Assembly (NCBI GenBank): GCA_049600855.1
Contig: JBMYQA010000140.1
Span: 1-14,554 of the forward strand
Source: JBMYQA01 sp049600855
GTDB lineage: Bacteria; Bacteroidota; Bacteroidia; Cytophagales; Flammeovirgaceae
Direction of reading: 5' to 3'
Length of the DNA: 14,554 bases
A program made the position numbers and the translations under genes. The notes below the pieces were generated by a model. It was not told the origin of the DNA, ran no database searches, and saw only the letters and a program-made list of their open reading frames with translations. Below are positions 7,445 to 14,524 of the stretch, piece after piece (the first letter of the stretch is position 1; the number at the start of each line of letters is the position of its first letter).

Positions 7445-8797
7445 ATGCTATTCCAGAAGAATACGTTTAAGCACGGGGTACATCCGCCTGAGTGTAAAGA
7501 TGAAACGAGTGGATTGCCCATTCGACAGTTTCCCTTTGCACCTGTGATGGTAATTCCTTTGTCCATGAACATTGGAGCACCTTCAGAGCCAATCGTGAGA
7601 GAAGGGCAAGAAGTGGTGCGAGGGCAACTATTAGCAAAGGCCAATGGCTTTATGTCCGTACCTTTGCATGCGCCTGCTTCGGGGGTGATTCGGAAAATCG
7701 GGAATGTGCCCACGATTTCAGGAAAAATGGTACAGGGGATTTACCTCGCTCCATTCCCTGCCGATACGCAAGAGGTAGTGGAAGGAGAACCTATTGATTG
7801 GCAAACTGCTTCCAAAGAAGAAATCCTGAAAGGTATTCAAGAGGCTGGCATCGTAGGTTTGGGTGGAGCAGCTTTCCCCACACACGTCAAGCTAGCAATT
7901 CCTGAAGGAAAGCAGTGTGAAGTGTTGATACTGAATGGCATTGAATGTGAACCCTACCTCACTACTGATCATCGGGTGATGCTGGAACAATCGGAAGATA
8001 TTTTTACGGGTATCCGCTACTTGCAAAAAGTCACCGAGGCGGAAAGAATCATCATCGGCATAGAAGCGAATAAGCAAGATGCGGCTGATCACTTGCAGGC
8101 TAATATTCCCGCTGATTTGCCAGTGGAAGTAAAAGTAGTTCCTGTGAAATATCCTCAAGGAGCCGAAAAAATGCTGATTACCGCCTTGCTTGGGAAAGAA
8201 GTCCCATCTGGTGGATTGCCTATTTCAGTGGGAGCTATCGTCACCAATGTGGCTACCACAGCAGAAATTGGCAGATTATTGCCGCATGGCAGAGGTATTC
8301 AGGAGCGAGTGGTAACCATTACAGGTTCTGCCATTGAGCAAAAAGGCAATTATTTGATTCCAATTGGCACACCGCTCCGCTTTGTGTTGGAACAAGTAGG
8401 TGTGAAGGGGAATCTCAGCGAAGTATATATGGGTGGCCCAATGATGGGGGTTGCGGTAGGAAACTTGGATATTTCTATTGTGAAAGGAACTTCTGGCATT
8501 GTTGCTTTCGCTGGAAAAGAAGTAAAAAGCCAACAGAAGGAATACCCATGCATTAAATGTGCTGCTTGTGTAGATGCTTGTCCACTTTCTTTGAACCCTT
8601 CTAAGATGGGGATTTTAGCCAAGTTCAAAGCCTATGATACAATGGCAGAAGACTATCACCTGATGGACTGCTTTGAGTGTGGCTCATGTGCTTTTGTATG
8701 CCCTTCGCACATTCCCTTGGTGCAACAGTTCCGAGTGGCAAAATCCATTGTTAGAAAACGTCAAAATGCTAAAAGAGCTTTAGAAAATGCTGGCTAA
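7445..8797 (+). CDS. rnfC: RNF complex subunit RnfC (NADH/FMN-binding, two [4Fe-4S])
   Basis: A 450-residue peripheral subunit of the RNF ferredoxin:NAD+ oxidoreductase, the site where NAD(H) is bound. The N-terminus has the family's F-K-H-G-V-H-P-P (8-15) and a barrel-sandwich region (about 35-100). The FMN/NADH fold shows G-L-G-G-A-A-F-P (138-145) and E-C-E-P (167-170). Two ferredoxin motifs, C369-x2-C372-x2-C375-x3-C379-P and C409-x2-C412-x2-C415-x3-C419-P, end the protein. It lacks the long C-terminal repeats seen in some proteobacterial RnfC. It is the first gene of the operon and its last 11 bases overlap rnfD, so translation is probably coupled. All key residues appear present. Confidence 0.95.
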   Translation: MLFQKNTFKHGVHPPECKDETSGLPIRQFPFAPVMVIPLSMNIGAPSEPIVREGQEVVRGQLLAKANGFMSVPLHAPASGVIRKIGNVPTISGKMVQGIYLAPFPADTQEVVEGEPIDWQTASKEEILKGIQEAGIVGLGGAAFPTHVKLAIPEGKQCEVLILNGIECEPYLTTDHRVMLEQSEDIFTGIRYLQKVTEAERIIIGIEANKQDAADHLQANIPADLPVEVKVVPVKYPQGAEKMLITALLGKEVPSGGLPISVGAIVTNVATTAEIGRLLPHGRGIQERVVTITGSAIEQKGNYLIPIGTPLRFVLEQVGVKGNLSEVYMGGPMMGVAVGNLDISIVKGTSGIVAFAGKEVKSQQKEYPCIKCAACVDACPLSLNPSKMGILAKFKAYDTMAEDYHLMDCFECGSCAFVCPSHIPLVQQFRVAKSIVRKRQNAKRALENAG

Positions 8798-9806
8798 AAC
8801 ACTCCATATCAGCACTTCACCACATTTAAAGAAGAATATCAGTACGCCTTCTATCATGTTTAATGTGGTAGGCGCGCTGATGCCTACGGTATTATTTGCA
8901 GTATATGCTTTTGGCTTACCTGCTCTTTTGGTCATTGCCACATCAGTACTTTCCTGTGTGCTTACTGAATATGCATTGTGTGTAGCATCCAAAAAGGAAA
9001 GCACTATTGGGGACGGCTCAGCCATTATTACAGGCTTACTTTTGGGTATGACATTGCCCCCCATTTTCCCACTTTGGATGGCATTTATTGGGGGTGTAAT
9101 CGCGATTGCTTTGGGCAAATTTGTTTTTGGCGGATTAGGCTATAATGTGTTCAATCCCGCTTTGGTAGGAAGAGCCGTACTACAAGCCGCTTTCCCTGTA
9201 GCCATTACCACTTGGTATCCAGCCTTTTTGGAAAATCGCTTCTCGGTATTGCCTTCCTCCTTACTTGCCCTGCCATTTATGGAGCCTGAGTTCGATGGCA
9301 TTTCGGGAGCAACTCCGCTTTCTGCATGGAAGTTTGATGGCGTGGCAGCACCTCCTTCCGATTTAGCACTAGGGCTCATTAGCGGCTCTGCGGGCGAAAC
9401 CTGCGCCATCTTGATTCTGTTGGGCGGTTTGTGGCTCGTATTCCGCAACATGATGAATTGGCGAATTCCCGTAGCAATTTTAGTGACTGTAGCAGTTATG
9501 AGTGGCTTTTTTCACTGGCTTGATGCAACTCGTTACCCATCGGCACTTTTTATGCTGTTTTCAGGAGGCTTGATGCTGGGCGCTGTTTTCATGGCAACCG
9601 ATATGGTAGCTTCTCCACTCACCACAAAAGGGGTTATTGTCTATGGGGTATTTATTGGCATTTTGGTGGTGGTCATTCGCCTATGGGGTGGCTTGCCAGA
9701 AGGCGTGATGTATGCCATTCTGTTAGCCAATGCCGTTTCTCCACATATCGATAAGCTATTCCAAAATCGGGTTTACGGAACAACAAAAAGGAAGCAATCG
9801 CCATGA
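8787..9806 (+). CDS. rnfD: RNF complex subunit RnfD (membrane flavoprotein)
   Basis: A 339-residue integral membrane subunit homologous to NqrB, thought to form the main ion path. It begins with the family's S-P-H (11-13) and shows about eight to ten membrane helices. The G-Y-N-V-F-N-P-A stretch (near 118-125) is family-typical. S-G-A-T (173-176) is the motif to which FMN is attached through a phosphodiester bond, with Thr176 as the acceptor; the transferase ApbE is not encoded in this window. The start at 8787 lies inside the end of rnfC, and the stop overlaps the rnfG start as ATGA. Length is normal. Confidence 0.95.
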   Translation: MLAKTLHISTSPHLKKNISTPSIMFNVVGALMPTVLFAVYAFGLPALLVIATSVLSCVLTEYALCVASKKESTIGDGSAIITGLLLGMTLPPIFPLWMAFIGGVIAIALGKFVFGGLGYNVFNPALVGRAVLQAAFPVAITTWYPAFLENRFSVLPSSLLALPFMEPEFDGISGATPLSAWKFDGVAAPPSDLALGLISGSAGETCAILILLGGLWLVFRNMMNWRIPVAILVTVAVMSGFFHWLDATRYPSALFMLFSGGLMLGAVFMATDMVASPLTTKGVIVYGVFIGILVVVIRLWGGLPEGVMYAILLANAVSPHIDKLFQNRVYGTTKRKQSP

Positions 9807-10480
9807 ATACCGAGACGCAGCAACATACGAGTAGTAGCGCCAAAATGCTAAAGGCAATGGTAGGAATAGGGACGATGTGTGCCCTACTCATTGTATTAAC
9901 GTATGAAGGTACGCTCTCAAGAGTTAAGCAATTGAAGGCAGAGGCATTGGAGCAAGCGATTTTTAAAGTGCTTCCTGGAGTCACAACGATTCAGCCTTTT
10001 CAGCTAAAAGCAGATGGTCAATTTGCCAAAATCGAAAAAGCAGAAGCAGGGATGCAGGTGGTGTTTGCTGGATATGACGATGCGGGCAAGTGGAAAGGCT
10101 TAGCCATAGCAGCCAGCGGGCAGGGCTATGCAGACATCATTCGGATTCTCTATGGTTATGATCCGCAGGAAGAAGCGATTATCGGTTTTTATGTCTTGGA
10201 AAGTAAAGAAACGCCTGGCTTGGGCGACAAAATCGAAAAGGACGAAAGCTTTTTGGCTAATTTTAAGCGTCTTACAGCAAAGCTAAAATCAGATCTTTCA
10301 GGATTGGAAAATCCGATTATTCCCGTGAAAAGCGGCACAAAAGAACAGGATTGGGAGGTAGATGGTATTACAGGGGCAACCATCTCGTCAAGAGCAATTG
10401 CCAACATGCTAGATGCAAGCGGAAATGAGATACTGCATTTAGTACAAAAGCAAAAAGCAGTTTTTGAAAAGAAAAATTAA
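9803..10480 (+). CDS. rnfG: RNF complex subunit RnfG (covalent FMN subunit)
   Basis: A 225-residue subunit homologous to NqrC, with one N-terminal membrane helix (about residues 14-36) and an FMN_bind domain outside the membrane. E-T-P-G-L-G (136-141) is a family hallmark. D-G-I-T-G-A-T-I-S-S (187-196) is the flavinylation motif, with Thr193 as the predicted FMN acceptor. It overlaps rnfD by four bases (ATGA), and rnfE starts one base after its stop or slightly inside it. Like RnfD it needs an ApbE encoded elsewhere. Confidence 0.94.
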   Translation: MNTETQQHTSSSAKMLKAMVGIGTMCALLIVLTYEGTLSRVKQLKAEALEQAIFKVLPGVTTIQPFQLKADGQFAKIEKAEAGMQVVFAGYDDAGKWKGLAIAASGQGYADIIRILYGYDPQEEAIIGFYVLESKETPGLGDKIEKDESFLANFKRLTAKLKSDLSGLENPIIPVKSGTKEQDWEVDGITGATISSRAIANMLDASGNEILHLVQKQKAVFEKKN

Positions 10481-10481
10481 T

Positions 10482-11129
10482 ATGGCAGAATCAACAGCTG
10501 AAAATAAAAAAGGCTTCTTTGCACAACTCTCAGAAAGTCCTTCTACGGATGAATTCATGAAAGGACTCTGGAAAGATAATCCTGTGTTTGTGCAGGTATT
10601 AGGCATGTGTCCCGTATTGGCGGTCACGAACACGGCCATGAATGCCGTTGCCATGGGACTGGCGACTGCTTTTGTGCTGTTGATGTCTAATATTCTGGTG
10701 TCCTCATTGCGTCATTTTATTCCGAAAGAAGTGCGTATCGCCTCCTATATTCTGATCATCGCCACTTTCGTAACCATTACCGATTATGTCATTCAAGCCA
10801 TCAGTGTGGAGTTGCACAAAAGTCTTGGTGCTTTCATTTCACTGATTGTAGTTAACTGTTTGATTTTAAGCAGAGCAGAAGCTTTTGCCTCCAAAAATAC
10901 GCTAGGAAAATCCGTATTAGATGCACTGGGAATGGGAGTAGGATTCTTATTCGCTTTGGTTTGTCTAGGAGCGGTTCGGGAGATTTTAGGTAATGGAACC
11001 CTATTCGATTTTCCGCTCTTTCCAGCTGCTTTTCAGGAATGGATTATCATGATTTTGCCTGCTGGTGGCTTCTTCACTTTAGCGGCTTGGCTATTGGTAT
11101 TCAATATTTATAAAGAACGAAATGGATAA
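10482..11129 (+). CDS. rnfE: RNF complex subunit RnfE
   Basis: A 215-residue six-helix membrane protein homologous to NqrD. The start chosen is the ATG at 10482, one base after the rnfG stop, because it gives the usual short charged N-terminus (MAESTAENKKG) before F-M-K-G-L-W-K-D-N-P; an ATG at 10464 would add six residues and overlap rnfG by 17 bases. C43 in L-G-M-C-P and C126 in V-V-N-C are the paired membrane cysteines that, with two from RnfA, hold the intramembrane iron-sulfur centre in this family. R-A-E-A-F-A follows as expected. It overlaps rnfA by eight bases. Confidence 0.94.
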   Translation: MAESTAENKKGFFAQLSESPSTDEFMKGLWKDNPVFVQVLGMCPVLAVTNTAMNAVAMGLATAFVLLMSNILVSSLRHFIPKEVRIASYILIIATFVTITDYVIQAISVELHKSLGAFISLIVVNCLILSRAEAFASKNTLGKSVLDALGMGVGFLFALVCLGAVREILGNGTLFDFPLFPAAFQEWIIMILPAGGFFTLAAWLLVFNIYKERNG

Positions 11130-11697
11130 CCTCCCTTACATATTTATTAATGCCTGCCTGATTAACAACTTTGTGTTGGCATATTTCTTAGGAATCTGCC
11201 CATTCTTAGGTGTTTCTGGCAAGATTGGAACGGCAAGCAGAATGGGTGGTGCTGTCACCTTTGTGATGCTGATTAGCTCGGTGTGTGCATTTGGTATTCA
11301 TGCCTTGCTCGAAGCCATTAATGCGCCCTTCCTACAGCTGATTAGCTACATCGTAGTAATCGCCTCTACGGTACAACTGGTAGAAATGTTCATCAAAAAA
11401 ATGAGCCCGGCCTTATTTCAAGCATTGGGCATTTTCTTACCACTAATCACCACGAATTGTGCAATTTTAGGTCTTGCACTCTTCCAAACTCAGAAAGGAT
11501 ATGGATTGATGGAGAGTATAGTATATGCACTTGGCGCTGGCGCTGGCTTTACCTTGGCTTTGATTTTAATGGCAGGATTACGGGAACAGCTCGAATTTGC
11601 CGCAGTTCCGAAGGTGGTAAAAGGTACCGTACTCACTTTGTTGATTGCTGGTATTTTATCACTTGCATTTATGGGCTTTTCTGGTTTGGGGTCATAA
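11122..11697 (+). CDS. rnfA: RNF complex subunit RnfA
   Basis: A 191-residue six-helix membrane protein homologous to NqrE. It is the inverted-topology partner of RnfE; C26 in L-G-I-C-P-F-L-G and C113 in T-T-N-C-A-I-L-G supply the other two ligands of the shared intramembrane iron-sulfur centre. The C-terminal A-F-M-G-F-S-G-L is family-typical. Length is normal. It is followed after 33 bases by a small cysteine-rich gene rather than directly by rnfB. Confidence 0.95.
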   Translation: MDNLPYIFINACLINNFVLAYFLGICPFLGVSGKIGTASRMGGAVTFVMLISSVCAFGIHALLEAINAPFLQLISYIVVIASTVQLVEMFIKKMSPALFQALGIFLPLITTNCAILGLALFQTQKGYGLMESIVYALGAGAGFTLALILMAGLREQLEFAAVPKVVKGTVLTLLIAGILSLAFMGFSGLGS

Positions 11698-11730
11698 GGA
11701 AGTGAATTGTAAATTATTGAATAGCGTAAA

Positions 11731-11925
11731 ATGAAATCATTTTTAATCAGCATAGCAGGAATTGTGGGGATGATGGTCATTTGGGTGTTTATTCAAATGC
11801 TATGGAAAAGGGTATTTGCTGATTTTCATCATAGCGAAGATGCTTTAAAAGGCCGAAATTCTTGTGGGAATTGTGGCTGTACCACGGCCTGTAATTTGAA
11901 GAACAAAGTAAAAAGCAAAGCTTAG
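11731..11925 (+). CDS. Small single-helix Cys-rich membrane protein; candidate RNF iron-sulfur maturation factor
   Basis: A 64-residue protein with one membrane helix (about residues 4-25), a basic and histidine-bearing linker (KRVFADFHH), then C45-x2-C48-x-C50-x3-C54 and a basic tail. The design (one N-terminal helix plus four close cysteines) matches NqrM, which is needed to build the iron site between NqrD and NqrE in Na+-NQR, and also resembles small FeoB-associated Cys-rich membrane proteins. RnfA and RnfE are the homologues of NqrE and NqrD, and this gene lies right behind rnfA in the same orientation. A role in assembling the RnfA/RnfE iron-sulfur centre is therefore reasonable, but it is inferred: the cysteine spacing differs from the NqrM pattern as I know it. 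That it is a real gene is supported by position, sensible composition and gap sizes. Confidence 0.7.
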   Translation: MKSFLISIAGIVGMMVIWVFIQMLWKRVFADFHHSEDALKGRNSCGNCGCTTACNLKNKVKSKA

Positions 11926-11973
11926 TCAAAGGCTTTGCTAAAGATATATTCCTCTGAATTAAATACTAAAGAT

Positions 11974-12831
11974 ATGGCGCATTTAACCGATTTTAAAACT
12001 GACAATCAGTATCAAGCAAAAGTAAAAGCTTCTAAAAGACTCACTCCCCAAGAGTCCGATGAAGTGCGGGAAATCTTGTTAGAAGTCGATGATCCTGCCT
12101 TCCGATGCGAAGTGAATCAGAGTTTTGGTGTTTTAGTAAAAGTAAACAGCGAATTTGGAAATGATTACCACCACCGTTTGTATAGCGTGGCTGATATTCC
12201 AGAAAATCAGAATGGAAAAACCCAGCTCACCATGCTCGTAAAGAGATGCTACTACGTAGATGATTTTAATGGGGAGCGCTATGAAGGCATTGGTTCAAAC
12301 TTCCTCTGCAATTTGCAAGGTGGTGATGAGCTGACCATCACAGGGCCATTTCCTATTCCTTTCCAAGTACCTGAAGACCAATCGGCTAATCTCATATTGA
12401 TTGGCATGGGAACAGGCATTGCACCTTTCAGGTCATTGGTGAAGCATATCTACAAAAATGAATCTGAATGGAAAGGGAAAATACGTTTGTATTACGGCGC
12501 TAAAACTGGCTTGGAGTTGCTTTATCTGAATGAAAAAGATGGTGATCTCACCAACTATTATGATCAAAATACCTTTGAGGCATTTCACGCGTTGAGCCCT
12601 CGACCTAATTGGTCAGATGATATTGCTTTAGAAGATGCGCTAATAGAAAAATCTGAGGAATTGCGGGAGATGTTAGCCCTTAATAATACCTACATTTATG
12701 TGGCTGGCTATGAACTCATCCGAAAAAAACTAGATGAGGCCTTTTCGAATATTCTTGGTTCCCCTGAAGCATGGCTTACTAGAAAGGCAGAGCTATTGGC
12801 GGGAAATAAGTGGGCAGAGGTAATTTACTAA
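11974..12831 (+). CDS. Plant-type ferredoxin--NAD(P)+ reductase (FNR), soluble
   Basis: A 285-residue FAD enzyme moving electrons between ferredoxin and NADP+ (or NAD+). It has R-L-Y-S (68-71, FAD isoalloxazine site), the plastid-type G-I-G-S-N-F-L (105-111) ahead of G-D-E-L-T-I-T-G-P, G-M-G-T-G-I-A-P-F-R-S (144-154, pyridine-nucleotide site), Y-Y-G-A (173-176), V-A-G (243-245) and a terminal aromatic Tyr285 (W-A-E-V-I-Y), like the stacking Tyr of plant FNR. No membrane helix or cluster motif is seen. The plant S-R pair for the 2'-phosphate of NADP is not exact: S208-P-R210 stands in that area, so NADP preference is uncertain. The ATG at 11974 is preferred; an upstream TTG at 11935 would add 13 residues unlike the family. 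It sits between rnfA and rnfB, where RNF operons normally have nothing. Confidence 0.85.
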   Translation: MAHLTDFKTDNQYQAKVKASKRLTPQESDEVREILLEVDDPAFRCEVNQSFGVLVKVNSEFGNDYHHRLYSVADIPENQNGKTQLTMLVKRCYYVDDFNGERYEGIGSNFLCNLQGGDELTITGPFPIPFQVPEDQSANLILIGMGTGIAPFRSLVKHIYKNESEWKGKIRLYYGAKTGLELLYLNEKDGDLTNYYDQNTFEAFHALSPRPNWSDDIALEDALIEKSEELREMLALNNTYIYVAGYELIRKKLDEAFSNILGSPEAWLTRKAELLAGNKWAEVIY

Positions 12832-12843
12832 AATAGTCAGATT

Positions 12844-12866
12844 TTGAAACTCAGTAACTTGAAACT
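12844..12866 (+). repeat. Short direct repeat TTGAAACT ahead of rnfB
   Basis: TTGAAACT occurs at 12844-12851 and 12859-12866, 15 bases apart, in the 42-base gap before rnfB. It may be a small binding site or mere chance in AT-rich sequence. Confidence 0.3.
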
Positions 12867-12873
12867 ATAGCAT

Positions 12874-13740
12874 ATGTCGATCATTATTGCCCTTGCCACC
12901 CTTGGAGGTCTGACCCTGCTGCTGGCTATCATGTTGATGGTAGCCAATAAGAAGCTGTATGTCTATGAAGATCCCCGAATTGATGCAGTAGATGACATGT
13001 TGCCTAAAGCGAATTGTGGGGCTTGTGGTTTTCCTGGGTGTCGCCCCTTTGCGGAAGCGATCGTTTCTGGGAAAGCACTACCAGGCAAGTGCAGTGTTTC
13101 CTCTGAAGAAGGATTGCAGAAAATCGCTACTTACTTGGGAATAGCATTGGGAAGTGAAGAAAAAAGAGTTGCTAGATTGGCATGTGCTGGCGGAAGTAAT
13201 GTAGCAATCAATCAGGCACAGTATAATGGGGCAAAAACCTGCGGTGGGGCCTCCTTGGTGTCGGGTGGTGGAAAAGGATGTTTCTGGGGTTGCTTAGGAC
13301 ACGGCGATTGTGCTGTATCCTGCGACTTTGATGCCATCACCATGAATGAACATGCTTTGCCTGTAGTTGATGAATCCAAATGCACGGCCTGTGGTGATTG
13401 CGTAGAAGCTTGTCCTAAAGATTTATTCTCTATCCAGCCCATTAAAAACCGTTTGTGGGTAGCCTGTAAAAGCCTAGAGCAAGGCAATGCGGTGTTAGAG
13501 AACTGCGATGTGGGCTGTACTGCCTGTGGAAAATGCGCTATGGATCACGCCAATGACATCATCAAAATAAAAAACAACTTACCTGTAATTGACTATTCAG
13601 TAGGGCTATTAGAGAAAAAAGCGATTGAGCGTTGCCCCACGGGTGCCATTGTCTGGTACGATGATTCAGCAGGCATCGTCAAAGGAGCAGAAGCTAAAAA
13701 GGTGATTCGGATTGGGGAAAAGGTGATAGGAATGGGTTGA
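12874..13740 (+). CDS. rnfB: RNF complex subunit RnfB (ferredoxin-accepting iron-sulfur subunit)
   Basis: A 288-residue subunit that takes electrons from ferredoxin. One N-terminal membrane helix (about 3-24) is followed by the Fe-S domain C48-G-A-C51-G-F-P-G-C56 with C73. Next come C136-x3-C140-x5-C146-x3-C150, a ferredoxin motif C170-x2-C173-x2-C176-x3-C180-P, then C198 and C211-x3-C215-x2-C218-x2-C221. The fourth position of that last motif is His225 instead of Cys, and the last expected motif keeps only C254-P (G244, E247 and A250 stand where cysteines would be). C215, C218, C221 and C254 could still hold one cluster. It closes the operon; separate from rnfA by two inserted genes, it otherwise fits the clostridial order C-D-G-E-A-B. 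The call is firm. Confidence 0.93.
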   Translation: MSIIIALATLGGLTLLLAIMLMVANKKLYVYEDPRIDAVDDMLPKANCGACGFPGCRPFAEAIVSGKALPGKCSVSSEEGLQKIATYLGIALGSEEKRVARLACAGGSNVAINQAQYNGAKTCGGASLVSGGGKGCFWGCLGHGDCAVSCDFDAITMNEHALPVVDESKCTACGDCVEACPKDLFSIQPIKNRLWVACKSLEQGNAVLENCDVGCTACGKCAMDHANDIIKIKNNLPVIDYSVGLLEKKAIERCPTGAIVWYDDSAGIVKGAEAKKVIRIGEKVIGMG

Positions 13741-13882
13741 TACGAAACATATTAGTTAGCCCGTTATACCCGCTTAATAAGCAGATATAATGCTATTATT
13801 GCCTAAAAATAATTTGTCCAACTTTTTCAAACTCATTCCCCTTCAACCTCATAACTAACTGATTATCAACATACATTACGTT

Positions 13883-13913
13883 TTTGAATTAGAAAGAAAT
13901 CTTCGTAATTTTA
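13883..13913 (+). promoter_or_regulatory. Bacteroidota-type promoter for the TlpA-like gene
   Basis: TTTG (13883-13886), a 19-base spacer and TAATTTTA (13906-13913) match the Bacteroidota -33 TTTG / -7 TAnnTTTG pair except for the last base. Transcription would start near 13920, about 27 bases before the ATG. In the rest of the 206-base gap after rnfB only a weak AT hairpin (13795-13800 / 13808-13813) and the palindrome GCTTAATAAGC (13772-13782) are seen; no strong terminator. Confidence 0.5.
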
Positions 13914-13946
13914 GATCTTCACTATTACATTAGCAAAAGACTTCAT

Positions 13947-14462
13947 ATGGTAAATAGATCCTCAACAATAACATTATTCCTCGCCGTTAGTTTGTTATTT
14001 GCTTGTCAAGAAAAACAGACATCCTCTAACGATAAAAAGATTTGGGCTAACTCATTTATTGGCAAAAAAGCACCAGAATTTGTCGTAGAGCAATGGTTAT
14101 CAGAAATACCTAATACTGAAAATAAATACGTATTAATTGATTTCTGGGCTACTTGGTGTGGGCCTTGTCGCCAAGTGATTCCTGAGTTAAACTCCTATCA
14201 TGAAGAATTCAAAGACAAACTGGTAGTCATTGGAGTAAGCGCAGAATCTGAAGAAAAAATAGAACAAATCAAAAGTTTAGGGATAAACTACTACAGTGCA
14301 ATTGCCCCTCAACAAACAATGTATGACAACTTAGGCATAACAGCCATCCCACATTGCATAATAATAAATCCAGATGGCATAGTGGTTTGGGAAGGGTTTC
14401 CTTTATTAGAAGGAAACGAACTGACCGCTCAGGTTATCAAAGAATTGATAAATAAGGGATAA
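13947..14462 (+). CDS. TlpA/ResA-like thioredoxin-fold lipoprotein
   Basis: A 171-residue thiol-disulfide protein acting outside the inner membrane. Residues 1-20 form a lipoprotein signal (SLLFAC20). After a short linker, G-K-K-A-P-E-F (39-45) opens an AhpC/TSA-Redoxin fold; the active site is W70-C71-G-P-C74, and cis-Pro135 in A-I-P precedes the N-P-D-G (141-144) hairpin. It probably reduces disulfides of exported proteins, for example in cytochrome c assembly, or passes electrons to a peroxidase; no partner gene is present to decide. It has its own promoter-like sequence, so it is not clearly part of the rnf operon. Confidence 0.88.
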   Translation: MVNRSSTITLFLAVSLLFACQEKQTSSNDKKIWANSFIGKKAPEFVVEQWLSEIPNTENKYVLIDFWATWCGPCRQVIPELNSYHEEFKDKLVVIGVSAESEEKIEQIKSLGINYYSAIAPQQTMYDNLGITAIPHCIIINPDGIVVWEGFPLLEGNELTAQVIKELINKG

Positions 14463-14524
14463 TTCAAGCAGCAATTCTCACTTTGTAAAAAATACTTGTT
14501 ATTCTGCAAAAAAAGGACTTTTTT

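Noticed and set aside
11457..11705. An 82-codon open frame in another frame of rnfA.
   Set aside because: It lies almost wholly within the well-conserved rnfA coding sequence and its translation is unlike a protein family.
11935..11973. TTG at 11935 as the start of the ferredoxin reductase.
   Set aside because: The added 13 residues do not resemble the family N-terminus and an ATG at 11974 gives a normal length.
7445..13740. The operon as Na+-NQR rather than RNF.
   Set aside because: RnfB with ferredoxin-type clusters and RnfC with two CxxCxxCxxxCP motifs are present, while NqrA and NqrF are absent.
13772..13782. GCTTAATAAGC palindrome after rnfB as a terminator.
   Set aside because: The central gap is one base, too small for a hairpin, and no T-run follows.
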